A DNA stretch of 64,000 nt from Nitratireductor kimnyeongensis (GCF_019891395.1 NZ_CP078143.1:3113001-3177000), one strand, 5' to 3'. Positions 18,503 through 27,663 are shown, counted from the first letter of the stretch. Notes: generated by a model not told the origin, from the letters alone. Translations and numbers: made by a program.

Positions 18503-18673
18503 TCAGCGCAGCGCTGTTGTACCGCAAAGGGCGGCCTGCTCCGCGGAGCAGGAGAACGGCCGATTGTCCTGCCAGGGATCGGAAGGCCTGCTGGCCTCTG
18601 CGACCAGTATGGCGAGCCCCATGCCAAAGAAGGCGGTGATCAGGCAGACAATTGAAAAGCGGCGCATCAGCAT
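18503..18673 (-). CDS. Small exported protein (56 residues), unknown
   Basis: ATG 18673 follows GAGGACGAACC. The N-terminal MLMRRFSIVCLITAFFGMG is a signal sequence or membrane anchor. The short mature part (about 30 residues) carries two cysteines, FSCS and ALCG, eight residues apart and able to form a disulfide. No family recognised. It is first in a possible mini-operon with the 57-residue protein and amn. Confidence 0.5.
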   Translation of the reverse strand: MLMRRFSIVCLITAFFGMGLAILVAEASRPSDPWQDNRPFSCSAEQAALCGTTALR

Positions 18674-18898
18674 TGGTTCGTCCTCAGTGTCGACATCACT
18701 GTGGCAGACGCGGACTGAACCGATACTGAGAGTGGTATTCATCCAGGGTTCAGCAGTGTTAACGCCGACACTATGAACAGATAACGGATCGTTTACTGGC
18801 AGACGCGTTGCAAAGTCGGCATCCGGTGCTTACTTGCCCGGGTATTGCCGCAATCCTCCCCCGACCGCGCGGCGTCCAACTCCAGGAGGCAACAAAGC

Positions 18899-19603
18899 AT
18901 GACCACCCAGACCAAGCCGATTGAGCTCCACTACTGGCCGACGCCCAACGGCTGGAAAATCACCATCTACCTTGAAGAGACCGGGCTTCCCTATGATGTC
19001 CACTATGTGAACATCGGCAAAGGTGAACAGTTCGAACCCTCCTTCCTCAAGATTGCACCCAACAACCGCATGCCGGCGATCATCGATCCTGAAGGTCCGG
19101 GCGGCGAACCGATCTCCGTTTTCGAATCCGGCGCTATCCTCCAGTATCTCGGTCGAAAGACGGGCAAGTTCTATCCGACCGACGAACGGGCGCGCGTAGA
19201 GGTTGATCAATGGCTTTTCTGGCAGATGGGTGGTCTCGGCCCCATGGCCGGCCAGGCGCATCATTTCCGCAAATACGCCCCAGAGAAGATCGCGTACGGT
19301 ATCGACCGCTACACCAACGAGGTCAATCGTCTCTACGGTGTGATGAACAAGCGCCTGGCGGACCGGCCGTTCCTTGCCGGCGATGACTATACGATCGCAG
19401 ACATGGCGAGCGTAGGCTGGGTGAAGCCCTATGAACAGCAGGGGCAGGACTTGAACGATTTCCCGAATCTCAAGCGTTGGTTCGAGACCATCATGGCACG
19501 TCCTGCGGTGGCGCGTGCGCTCGAGGTCGGTCAGGAGTATCGGCGCAATATCGCCGAGGACAAGGAAGCCCAGAAGGTGCTCTTCGGGCAGCGCGCGAGC
19601 TGA
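18899..19603 (+). CDS. Glutathione S-transferase family protein (YfcG/Ure2-like)
   Basis: 234 residues. ATG 18899 has AGGAGG 9 bases upstream. An N-terminal thioredoxin-like domain (about 5-90) contains the WPTPNGWKITIYLEETGLPY motif with the family Asn that activates glutathione, cis-proline NRMPAI and the gamma-glutamyl-contacting ESGAILQYL. A helical C-terminal domain follows, with the DDYTIADMA capping motif. These proteins act in disulfide/thiol metabolism; the exact substrate is unknown. Confidence 0.9.
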   Translation: MTTQTKPIELHYWPTPNGWKITIYLEETGLPYDVHYVNIGKGEQFEPSFLKIAPNNRMPAIIDPEGPGGEPISVFESGAILQYLGRKTGKFYPTDERARVEVDQWLFWQMGGLGPMAGQAHHFRKYAPEKIAYGIDRYTNEVNRLYGVMNKRLADRPFLAGDDYTIADMASVGWVKPYEQQGQDLNDFPNLKRWFETIMARPAVARALEVGQEYRRNIAEDKEAQKVLFGQRAS

Positions 19604-19707
19604 CCCTAGGCTAAGCGCTTCAGGCAGGGCGGATTCCGGGCTGCCTTCCTGCGCTGACGATATGATCCAGCTGAGATTGAGATGCGACGCGACCATCTCA
19701 TCGCAAA

Positions 19708-19747
19708 CGCCCCCCGCGCTTTCCGCAGGGAGAAAGCTTGGGGGGCG
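19708..19747. terminator. Long bidirectional hairpin between convergent genes
   Basis: An outer 8-bp stem (CGCCCCCC/GGGGGGCG), a 2+2 internal loop and an inner 6-bp stem (GCTTTC/GAAAGC) with an 8-base loop. It lies between the convergent GST and DUF2147 genes, where a shared transcription end is expected. No T-tract follows, so intrinsic termination is uncertain. Confidence 0.5.
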
Positions 19748-19796
19748 ACTGGAGATAGCGTTCGTTATGTGACTGGCGAACCGGGGCGCGCCCACC

Positions 19797-20141
19797 TCAA
19801 AGGCGCGACCACGTCTGGTTTCTGCAAATCAGGCCTCCCAGAACACAACCACCCATTTTGAGACTGTTGCCGGAAAGCGTACCCTTGCCTGAATAGGTCT
19901 TGTCGTTGGCCGGGTCGGTGATCTTGCCGGTATATTTGCTGCCGCCGGCTGTCTGAAATGTCCCGATCTTCTTGCCCGCATGCTTGCCGCTTTTCAGCGT
20001 GATGCAATAGGAGCCGCCGCAGGGTGCGATCTGCGCGGTCGCACCGGACTCCGTGCGCCAATTCCCTTCGATGGGGTCAGCCGAGGCGATTCCGCCAGTC
20101 AAAAGCAGCGCTGCGCCGCTCAGAACAAGTCTGCCAATCAT
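19797..20141 (-). CDS. DUF2147 domain-containing exported protein
   Basis: 114 residues. ATG 20141 has GGAGG 7 bases upstream and is preferred over an in-frame TTG at 20156 that overlaps the Shine-Dalgarno. The signal peptide (MIGRLVLSGAALLLTGGIASA) is followed by the family core GNWRTESGATAQIAPCGGSYC, KIGTF, and a GGCVLGGLICRNQTW ending with the conserved Cys-Trp region. DUF2147 proteins are periplasmic and lipocalin-like; their function is unknown. A LiuR-like palindrome lies 35-54 bases upstream. Confidence 0.88.
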   Translation of the reverse strand: MIGRLVLSGAALLLTGGIASADPIEGNWRTESGATAQIAPCGGSYCITLKSGKHAGKKIGTFQTAGGSKYTGKITDPANDKTYSGKGTLSGNSLKMGGCVLGGLICRNQTWSRL

Positions 20142-20175
20142 CACTCTTCCTCCCAATGATGTTGCAAGCGCAGCT

Positions 20176-20195
20176 TACGCAAACGTAAACGTAAT
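20176..20195. promoter_or_regulatory. Second LiuR-like palindrome, upstream of the DUF2147 gene
   Basis: On the minus strand this reads TTACGTTTACGTTTGCGTAA, sharing TTACGTTTACGTT with the site upstream of ETF-QO. It lies 35-54 bases before the DUF2147 start, a position suited to controlling transcription. The regulator is not encoded in the window; assignment is inference. Confidence 0.4.
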
Positions 20196-20254
20196 ACAAC
20201 TGATTTCTACGTGCCTATCTTCAGTGAAGCCTTGTAGCGCGCAGGTGAGGGCTG

Positions 20255-20464
20255 CCTTGGAGCGCGGGAAGGCAAGACGGTGGGGGCGTTCTCCATGATC
20301 TGCACCTGGCTGCACGTGTCGCCGACCATATCGTCTTCTTTCGCGGGGGCGAACTGGCCGGCTCAGGCCTGGTGGAGGAGGTCTTCCGCCAAGACCTGAT
20401 CGAAAGTGTGTTCCGAATCGAATGTACCGTGCGGCAGGAAGAAATGTCTCAACGGTCCTTCTGA
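20255..20464 (+). pseudogene. Remnant of an iron/heme-type ABC transporter ATPase (C-terminal end)
   Basis: From 20294 to the stop at 20462-20464 the frame reads HDLHLAARVADHIVFFRGG, then ELAGSGLVEEVFRQDLIESV. This matches the H-loop and C-terminal end of FecE/HmuV-type ATP-binding subunits. Just upstream the related AREGKTV segment is in another frame, so a frameshift lies near 20280. No Walker A, Walker B or signature motif remains, and no permease gene is nearby. It is a decayed fragment, not a working gene. Confidence 0.55.
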
Positions 20465-20803
20465 GTGCCCATCGCTGCCTGCCCGGGACGTCGCGATCGC
20501 CTGGTTCAGGACAAGAATTTTCAGAAAATGCTTCGTCAAAGCGTTTCGCATGGTTATCAAAACCTTGCTGCGGCCGTTAACGGTTTGAGCTTGCCCGTCT
20601 GTCCAAAACCCAAGCCCGGCAGGGCTTTGCGATGCTTAACAAAAACAGACATTTACTGAAAATTTGAACTTTGTTTTCTTCAAATTAAGCACAAGATTTA
20701 ACGGCGATTTCAGCCGTACCCTGCATTCTCGAAAGCATCGAAGGGCTCGCCCGAAAGGGACAAAACAAAAGGCTCTCGGGAGTAAAAACAGGGATCTTGA
20801 ATT
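20465..20803. other. Non-coding stretch before the Sel1 gene
   Basis: About 340 bases with no supported gene. Short open frames on either strand lack a Shine-Dalgarno and convincing composition. Bases 20640-20700 are AT-rich and could hold the promoter of the following gene. Confidence 0.4.
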
Positions 20804-21070
20804 ATGGCACGTTACGATGTTCAGGAAGCAGGCTTCGGTACGGCTGGTTCGTCCACTCAGGCCGACGTGCTGTTTCAACTTGGAATGATGTATGCGACCG
20901 GTCGCGATTGCGATGTCGATCTTGTGGCCGCGCACAAATGGTTCAACATTGCAGCCATCAAGGGGTCTGAACGTGCGGCTGAGCTGCGCTCGGAACTGGC
21001 GGCCGGCATGTCCAAGCCGGAGCTGGCAAAAGCGCTGCGCGATGCCCGCGAATGGATGACGATGCACTGA
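20804..21070 (+). CDS. Small Sel1-repeat protein
   Basis: 88 residues with one recognisable Sel1-like unit (about 23-60: ADVLFQLGMMYATG followed by DLVAAHKWFNIAAIKGSERA), a helical repeat used for protein contacts, and a C-terminal helix. There is no signal peptide, so it is probably cytosolic. AGGGA lies 10 bases before the ATG. Function unknown. It is convergent with the liuD-like gene. Confidence 0.75.
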   Translation: MARYDVQEAGFGTAGSSTQADVLFQLGMMYATGRDCDVDLVAAHKWFNIAAIKGSERAAELRSELAAGMSKPELAKALRDAREWMTMH

Positions 21071-21146
21071 TGCGGTGGGGGGCGGACCGTTCAGGGCCCG
21101 GCCTGAAATCGGCCGGGTCCTGAGCGCAAGGCATCATCACCACACG

Positions 21147-23102
21147 CTATTCCGCTTCCTGAAAGCGGACGAGCATGGCTCCATCGTTGACCTGTGCACC
21201 CTCAGCCGCGATTTCGGCGACGATACCATCATGCGGTGCGGCAATGGTATGCTCCATCTTCATGGCTTCAAGCACCAGGAGTGGCTGGCCTTTTCTCACC
21301 GCATCGTTCACCGCGGCACGGACCAGCTTCACCAGACCGGGCATTGGTGCTCTTAGTCTATCACCAGCCCCGCTTTCCTCAGCGGATTGAAGACGGTCCG
21401 GCACTCTCAATGTAACCGCATCAGCACCCTCAAAGACTGTTACATGACCGGGCCAGGAGGCAATGCGGATCGGATCGTCGCGCCGCACGATGATGGGCTG
21501 GTCTGATGGATCATTGCCAAGGCGAATGGCCAGGGCCCCATCTGCCTGAGCCGAAACGCGCGCTTCCAGAAGTTGCTCATCATGCACCACAGTCCGCTTG
21601 TGAACGAGCGAGCTGAAATGGCCATATCCCGCGATAGCCGAGAATGGATCGTTCGGCCGATCAGAGGGCTCGGCCATGGACGTTGCTGCAATGGCTGCTG
21701 CCAAATGTCTTTCCTGTAGAGGTGCGGTTTTGGTCAGCACATCTTGTTTGCGACCGATCAATCCCGTTTCCAGGCGACCGGCATAAAAATCATCGTCACG
21801 CAACAGACGCGCCAGAAAACCGAGATTGACGGTGGAGCCGGCAATTTCGGTTTGTTCGAGCGCGGTCGCCAGTCCGTCAACAGCGCCCGCCCGGGTCGGG
21901 GCATGGACGATCAGCTTCGCAATCATCGGATCGTAGAAGGGAGTTATGGCATCTTTCTCCGCAACACCGGCATCTACGCGCAGCGTTGCGGTGTCGAGCC
22001 TGTCGGGAAAATGCAAATGGTGCAACGTTCCCGTGGCCGGAAGAAAATCCCGTGTCGCATCCTCCGCGTAAAGACGCGCTTCGACCGCGTGGCCGGCGAG
22101 GGTGATCTCTTCCTGGGTGCGGGGCAGGGGCTCGCCTGCAGCCACCCGCAGCTGCCACTCGACCAGGTCCACGCCTGTGACCATCTCCGTCACCGGGTGC
22201 TCCACTTGCAACCGCGTGTTCATTTCCATGAACCAGAAGCGATCCGGTCGCAGCCCGTCCGAAGCGTCGACAATGAACTCGATCGTGCCGGCGCCGCTAT
22301 AGGAAATGGCCTTGGCCGCCTTCACGGCCGCTTCCGTCATGGCTATACGCGTTTCCTCGTTCATCCCAGGCGCAGGTGCCTCCTCGATCACCTTTTGATG
22401 CCGGCGCTGGGCTGAGCAATCGCGTTCGAAGAGGTGGACAGCATGACCGTGCTTGTCCCCGAAAACCTGCACCTCGATATGCCGGGGGGACTGGATGTAT
22501 TTCTCGACCAGCATGCGCTCGTCGCCGAACGCTGCCTTTGCTTCGCGTTGAGCGGCCGCCAGCGCGTCGGGAAACGCATCGGGGTCGGAAACCAGACGCA
22601 TGCCCTTGCCTCCGCCGCCCGCGCGCGCCTTGATCAAAACCGGATAGCCGATTTCATTGGCCTTGGAGGCAAGGGCGACAAGCGCCTGAGTGTCGCCATG
22701 ATAGCCGGGCACCACCGGCACTCCGGCTTTCTCCATCAGCCTTTTTGCGGCATCTTTCAGTCCCATTGCGCGAATGGCTTGAGATGACGGACCGACAAAT
22801 GTCAGCCCAGCTGCCTCCACCTTCTCCACGAAGTCCGGATTTTCCGATAGAAAACCGTAGCCTGGATGGATGGCCTGCGCGCCGGTTTCACGAGCGGCGG
22901 CAATGATTTTCTCACCATTGAGATAGCTTTCGGTAGCCGGAGCAGCACCGATGCATATCGCCTGATCAGCGACACGCACATGCAGTGCCCCCCTGTCCGC
23001 GTCCGAATAGACAGCCACCGTAGCGATCCCCAGACGTCGTGCGGTCCTGATGACCCGGACGGCAATTTCTCCACGATTGGCAATGAGAATCTTGTCGAAC
23101 AT
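21147..23102 (-). CDS. liuD: Methylcrotonyl-CoA carboxylase, biotin-containing alpha subunit
   Basis: Carboxylates biotin and carries it to the beta subunit for 3-methylcrotonyl-CoA carboxylation in leucine breakdown. The start at 23102 (MFDKILIANRGEIA) has AGGAGG upstream; the upstream frame extension is spurious. The 651 residues comprise biotin carboxylase (about 1-445, with HPGYGFLSENPDF and the glycine-rich RAGGGGKGMR loop), a BT/middle region and a C-terminal biotinyl domain with the biotin lysine in EAMKMEH. The length fits MccA rather than the shorter AccC. Its partner beta subunit is encoded 5.4 kb away on the same strand, past an opposite-strand insertion. Propionyl- or acetyl-CoA specificity is possible but less likely given context. 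Confidence 0.88.
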   Translation of the reverse strand: MFDKILIANRGEIAVRVIRTARRLGIATVAVYSDADRGALHVRVADQAICIGAAPATESYLNGEKIIAAARETGAQAIHPGYGFLSENPDFVEKVEAAGLTFVGPSSQAIRAMGLKDAAKRLMEKAGVPVVPGYHGDTQALVALASKANEIGYPVLIKARAGGGGKGMRLVSDPDAFPDALAAAQREAKAAFGDERMLVEKYIQSPRHIEVQVFGDKHGHAVHLFERDCSAQRRHQKVIEEAPAPGMNEETRIAMTEAAVKAAKAISYSGAGTIEFIVDASDGLRPDRFWFMEMNTRLQVEHPVTEMVTGVDLVEWQLRVAAGEPLPRTQEEITLAGHAVEARLYAEDATRDFLPATGTLHHLHFPDRLDTATLRVDAGVAEKDAITPFYDPMIAKLIVHAPTRAGAVDGLATALEQTEIAGSTVNLGFLARLLRDDDFYAGRLETGLIGRKQDVLTKTAPLQERHLAAAIAATSMAEPSDRPNDPFSAIAGYGHFSSLVHKRTVVHDEQLLEARVSAQADGALAIRLGNDPSDQPIIVRRDDPIRIASWPGHVTVFEGADAVTLRVPDRLQSAEESGAGDRLRAPMPGLVKLVRAAVNDAVRKGQPLLVLEAMKMEHTIAAPHDGIVAEIAAEGAQVNDGAMLVRFQEAE

Positions 23103-23128
23103 GCAGAGCGCTCCTCCTACAATTTGAG

Positions 23129-23306
23129 GGTACCATAAATCGTTGAACTCGGTTTGTGGCGGAAAATTCTGCTGGAAAGCGCGTAGTCTACCGAGGCCCA
23201 CATTGCCTGCGCCTCGCAGGAGCTTTTCTGGTTTCATATCAAAGTGCTCAAGTGTATCACACGCAGAAATGTGTAAGCCATACAGTATTGATGGTACCAA
23301 AAATCG
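23129..23306. repeat. 14-base direct repeat upstream of liuD
   Basis: GGTACCATAAATCG (23129-23142) and GGTACCAAAAATCG (23293-23306) differ at one base and each contains the palindrome GGTACC. The first copy begins 26 bases before the liuD start codon. They could be a regulator's two sites or a relic of an insertion; nothing decides between these. Confidence 0.4.
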
Positions 23307-23758
23307 GTAATAATACCCAAAACAACTGCGCAAACGCCCCCCGGATAAAATATGTTTGTTTGGAAATACCGGGATGCCGCTGGGCCCGAAGGGCTGGAAA
23401 ATGCCTTGCGCGGTGACGACGATCGGCCTTCCGGCACAAGAACCAATGCAGTGTGCAGCATGTTGGGTTTGGCTGGTCCAGGGCGCTCCTCAAAACAGCC
23501 GGTTAGCGTTCGTCGCATTTTGATTTTGAAACTCTGTACGCGCGTCTGAGCTGCTCGGGTGGCGAAGCGTTGTGACGCTGAGAAAGCGTGAGTTTTCGGC
23601 ACACGAGTAGCGAAAAATCTCAGTCTAAAAAGCGGATCGGTGGGTTGTGTCCGCCGCGAACCGTAGCGGCCGCGCGCTGGTCCGCGAGCCGGGGACGTTC
23701 GGAGGCGTGAAGCGGAGCAATTCGCTGAATTTGTCAGCAGATAACAGATGGAAATTCC
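23307..23758. other. Gene-free leader upstream of the giant outer-membrane protein
   Basis: About 450 bases without a supported gene. The first 50 bases are AT-rich and the rest GC-rich. Open frames here have no Shine-Dalgarno and no recognisable product. It may carry the promoter and a long 5' leader of the gene at 23759. Confidence 0.4.
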
Positions 23759-26700
23759 ATGATGAAATATTCACCATCCCGCTTTCTGTTCGCCAGTAGT
23801 CTTGTGTCGATTTCGACTACTCTGCAAATCGGACCGCTCTTCGCGGCAGACATGCAGGGGACGGAACCTATACCTGAACCGCCAATATACTCTTCCTCAC
23901 CTCTGCGACAGAACGCCCGCATTGTGGGAGGAGCTCCCGTGGCGGGGACGGTTGGTGGACCCCCTGTGGTCGTTCCAGGAGACGCCACCCCCATATACAA
24001 GGGCGACGACCTGCCTCCGCTGATTGATCTCGAAGGCAATTGTGGCGGCGCTCCCTGTCCCGCTGCAATGCGCGGGAAGATGTTGGACAACAGCTCGGTT
24101 GGCCGGTTACGGATCGGCGAAAACACAGAACGCGCTGAGCCAAGCGATCGATCAGCCGTTCCGTTTGTGATCTCCGTCGATGGACAGGTTGTCGACGAGA
24201 GCGGACACATCACAAATGAAGGCATGTTTGGCGTCTCGCCCGATGCCCGTCCCGTAGACAAACAGCGCAAGACCGACCTCGATCTCAATTCCGTGGATAT
24301 TCAGATCAAGTTCGACGGGCTTGACACCGAGCCATTGCTCAATGTGTCGACCGTGCCCGTACAACGCATTTTCCGCGAAGGAGAACCGGTTCGATTCTAT
24401 GCCACTTCCAATTATCCCGCGTTCATCAGCCGAGCGGAAATTCGCATTTTCGAGAGCAATGTTGCCTGGAACAACCGACCTTTGGCAGTCGTCCCCATCA
24501 ATGTAAATGGCGAGGCTGGCTGGGTCATGCCTGAACGAAGCGGACGCGAGTTTCATTATGTGCTGCGTGTCTACGATACCAAGGGCCGTTTCGACGAAAC
24601 GGTGCCTATGGGTATCGCCAGCACGCGCGGTGAATTTTTATCCGATTCTGGATATGGTGTGGCTCCCGGCAACGCGGAAGACAGAACTGCTTTTCGGAAC
24701 ATACCAGTCTATGGCGGCGCCATAACGGTTTATGGAAAGAACGTTCCTGAAGGATACGGGATCGTTGCTTTCGACGAACTTGTCCCGCTGGACCCCGACG
24801 GGAAATTTGTCACCCAGCGCATTCTGCCTCCAGGGCAACACGTTGTCGATGTTGCTGTTGATGGAGGGTCAAAGTCGGGCGGCCTCTATTTCAGTCGGGA
24901 CGTGAACATTCCGACCAATGACTGGTTCTATGTTGCTCTTGCAGATTTCACGGTTGGAAAACGAACTGGCGACAGCGGCATCGAGGAAGTGCGGACCGGT
25001 GAATTCGACAAGGTGTGGAATTCCGGCCGCTTGGCATTCTATCTCCGCGGTAAAATCAAGGGCAAATTCCTGCTGACGGCGGCCGCTGACACGGGCGAGA
25101 ACGAGATCAAGAATCTTTTCCGGGATCTCGATGCGAGAGACCCCAGGGAACTTCTCCGCCGCATTGACCCTGACAAATATTACCCCGTCTACGGCGACGA
25201 TTCCACCTCGGTTGAGGATGCGCCGACCAACGGGAAATTCTACGTGCGCCTGGCACGGGGTGAGAGTCACGTCATGTGGGGCAACTACAAGACCAAGATC
25301 TCGGGGACACGCTTCCTGCAGGTGGACCGTGGCCTTTATGGCGCTGAGGTGGTCCTTCGTTCACCGGGCAATACCGCCAACGGGCAACCGAAATTCGAGG
25401 CGACGGCCTTTGCCGCCAAACCGGAAACGCTACCGCAGCGCGACGAATTCCTGGGAACAGGTGGTTCGGCCTACTTCCTAAAGCGCCAGCGCATAATCGA
25501 AGGCTCGGAAACATTGCATATTGAGTACCGAGACAAGGTGACTGGCCGGGTTATCGAAAGACGCGCGCTGGTGTACGGCGAGGACTACACCATCGATTAT
25601 CTGCAGGGTGTCGTCATACTTGATGCGCCCCTCTCTTCCGGCTCAGTCGACGATGGAGCGATACGGAATGGAGCTCTGGGCGGATACAAGGCCTACATGG
25701 TGGCGCAATATGAATATCGTTCACGCTCCGGTGAAATGGACGACTATGTCTATGGTGGACGTGCGCAGACCTGGCTCGGGAAGCATGTGCGCTTGGGCGC
25801 CACAGGCATAAAGGACTCCACAGGTCTGTCAGACCAGAAGGCCTACGGCGCGGACGTCAGGGTTCAACGCTCTGAGGAAACCTATATCGACGGTGAGCTC
25901 GCCTACTCGAAGGGCCCCGGCTTTGGCATCTCGCGATCCACGGATGGTGGTTTGTCGTTGTCGGATCAGGATACCGCTGGACGTGAAGGGCTATCGGCGA
26001 AGGCTTGGAGTCTGCGTGGTCAGATGGCCTTGAAAGATTTCCGCCTTCTGGGAACCGCCGGCACAATCGGGGGCTATTTCGAACAGAAGGAAGCTGGTTT
26101 CTCCAGTGTGACCGAACAGGTGGATGCGGACGAGCGCAGCTGGGGCGCGGAGCTGGAAGTCCCTTTGAGCGCCAGCATGAACATGAAACTTTCATATGAC
26201 GACTATCAAACCGCAGAAGGGAGAAGTCAGAGTGATGCGGAATTGGAGGTCAGCTACGTCTTCGATGCTTATTGGAAGGCGGCTTTCGGTGTCGCCTATT
26301 CCAAGCTCTATTCGCCGGGGGCGATCACATCCGGTAAATCTGGATATGACGGCAGACGCTTGGATGCTGGGTTGCGCGTCGATTACCGGCAAAACGATGA
26401 TTATCTCTATTATGGTTTTGTTCAGGGCACGGTCGATCGGAAGGGGAATATTTCTAAAAACGATCGCTACGGCGTTGGCGCGGAAGTGCGACTGAGTGAA
26501 AAACTTGGCGCCGAGGGTGAGGTGTCTTGGGGCCAGTCAGGAATTGGCGGGCTGGCGGCTCTGACCTATGACCCGACACCTGAAGATCATTACTATATCG
26601 GCTATCGGCTTGATCCTGACCGGGCCACTGACGGCAGCTATGGCTATGATCTGCAGGGACGCGACCACGGCGCAGTCGTTGCCGGCGTCAAAAAACGGAT

Positions 26701-27655
26701 GAGTGATGTGGTCTCGGCCTATTCGGAAGCCGATGTCGATCTCTTCGGACGCCGGAACTCCCTGGCTCAGCGATACGGTGTCATCTACACACCCGATGTT
26801 GCCTGGACGGTCGATGGCGGTTTCGAGGCCGGCAATATCGAGGATGATCGCGTCAACAGCGCTACCGGAAAGCAATATTCCGATTTCGAACGTTACGCCG
26901 GATCGCTTGGCGTGGGATTCAAGGACGAAGAACTGGGTGTCAGCGCTCGCCTTCGTGGTGAAGCCAGGTTGGAACGGTCCGAAGACGAAACACGAAATCG
27001 TAACACCTATGTCGTGAGCGCCGGCGCAAGTATGGACCATGATGGTTATGGCAGGGTTCTCGGAAGTGTGGATGCTGTCATCTCGCAAACGCCGGCGGGC
27101 ACTTACTATAATGGAGATTATATCGAAGGTTCGATGGGATACGCCTATCGCCCCGTGGACAACGATCTGCTGAACGCGTTGTTCAGGTACACCTATCTCT
27201 ACAATCTTCCAGGCAACGACCAGATCAGCAGCAAGACGCGCTCCACCAACGGACCACTCCAACGCAGCCACATCGTCTCGGCCGATCTGACCTATGACCT
27301 CCTCCCGTGGCTGTCCGTCGGCGGCAAATACGGCATGCGGTTGGGCGAGATCCGCACAAGAAGCACCGACGGTAGCGGTTCCATGGGCGATTGGGAAAAA
27401 TCGTCAGCACATCTGGGTATCCTTCGTGCCGATCTGCATGTGGTCAAGAACTGGGACGCGATGCTCGAAGGCCGGGCCTTCTACCTTCCGGAGATTCAAT
27501 CGATGGACTATGGCGCTCTCGCTGCCCTCTACAGGCATGTCGGCAACAACTTCAAGGTCGGTGCCGGTTACAATTTCGGGCGCTTCTCAGACGATCTCCG
27601 CGACCTCACATTGGATGACCGTGGAGCCTTCCTCAACGTGGTTGGAAAGTTCTGA
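23759..27655 (+). CDS. Very large outer-membrane protein (1298 residues), function unknown
   Basis: Signal peptide at about residues 1-30 (SSLVSISTTLQIGPLFAA). A Pro/Gly-rich linker follows (about 31-90), then a long periplasmic region of Ig-like beta domains (about 130-400). Next comes a conserved-looking core, YYPVYGDDST, with GKFYVRLARGESHVMWG near residue 500. From about 640 to 1298 there are regularly spaced aromatic, Gly-rich strands ending in a terminal Phe (NVVGKF), the mark of a barrel with many strands. No TonB box or plug domain was recognised, so it is not a typical siderophore receptor. Similar DUF11-type giant surface proteins are known, but the role is open. It interrupts the leucine-degradation gene cluster. 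Confidence 0.8.
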   Translation: MMKYSPSRFLFASSLVSISTTLQIGPLFAADMQGTEPIPEPPIYSSSPLRQNARIVGGAPVAGTVGGPPVVVPGDATPIYKGDDLPPLIDLEGNCGGAPCPAAMRGKMLDNSSVGRLRIGENTERAEPSDRSAVPFVISVDGQVVDESGHITNEGMFGVSPDARPVDKQRKTDLDLNSVDIQIKFDGLDTEPLLNVSTVPVQRIFREGEPVRFYATSNYPAFISRAEIRIFESNVAWNNRPLAVVPINVNGEAGWVMPERSGREFHYVLRVYDTKGRFDETVPMGIASTRGEFLSDSGYGVAPGNAEDRTAFRNIPVYGGAITVYGKNVPEGYGIVAFDELVPLDPDGKFVTQRILPPGQHVVDVAVDGGSKSGGLYFSRDVNIPTNDWFYVALADFTVGKRTGDSGIEEVRTGEFDKVWNSGRLAFYLRGKIKGKFLLTAAADTGENEIKNLFRDLDARDPRELLRRIDPDKYYPVYGDDSTSVEDAPTNGKFYVRLARGESHVMWGNYKTKISGTRFLQVDRGLYGAEVVLRSPGNTANGQPKFEATAFAAKPETLPQRDEFLGTGGSAYFLKRQRIIEGSETLHIEYRDKVTGRVIERRALVYGEDYTIDYLQGVVILDAPLSSGSVDDGAIRNGALGGYKAYMVAQYEYRSRSGEMDDYVYGGRAQTWLGKHVRLGATGIKDSTGLSDQKAYGADVRVQRSEETYIDGELAYSKGPGFGISRSTDGGLSLSDQDTAGREGLSAKAWSLRGQMALKDFRLLGTAGTIGGYFEQKEAGFSSVTEQVDADERSWGAELEVPLSASMNMKLSYDDYQTAEGRSQSDAELEVSYVFDAYWKAAFGVAYSKLYSPGAITSGKSGYDGRRLDAGLRVDYRQNDDYLYYGFVQGTVDRKGNISKNDRYGVGAEVRLSEKLGAEGEVSWGQSGIGGLAALTYDPTPEDHYYIGYRLDPDRATDGSYGYDLQGRDHGAVVAGVKKRMSDVVSAYSEADVDLFGRRNSLAQRYGVIYTPDVAWTVDGGFEAGNIEDDRVNSATGKQYSDFERYAGSLGVGFKDEELGVSARLRGEARLERSEDETRNRNTYVVSAGASMDHDGYGRVLGSVDAVISQTPAGTYYNGDYIEGSMGYAYRPVDNDLLNALFRYTYLYNLPGNDQISSKTRSTNGPLQRSHIVSADLTYDLLPWLSVGGKYGMRLGEIRTRSTDGSGSMGDWEKSSAHLGILRADLHVVKNWDAMLEGRAFYLPEIQSMDYGALAALYRHVGNNFKVGAGYNFGRFSDDLRDLTLDDRGAFLNVVGKF

Positions 27656-27663
27656 CGCCCGAA

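Noticed and set aside
20363..20588. Short frames of 60-65 residues on both strands near 20.4 kb
   Set aside because: They overlap the ATPase remnant in wrong frames and have no supporting signal.
23103..23333. N-terminal extension of the liuD reading frame
   Set aside because: The family starts at MFDKILIANRGE (23102) with a good Shine-Dalgarno; the extra residues match nothing.
23234..23602. 122-residue minus-strand frame upstream of liuD
   Set aside because: No Shine-Dalgarno and no recognisable product; composition does not resemble a real gene.
23759..27655. TonB-dependent receptor call for the giant outer-membrane protein
   Set aside because: No TonB box or plug domain could be recognised; only the barrel-like C-terminus fits.
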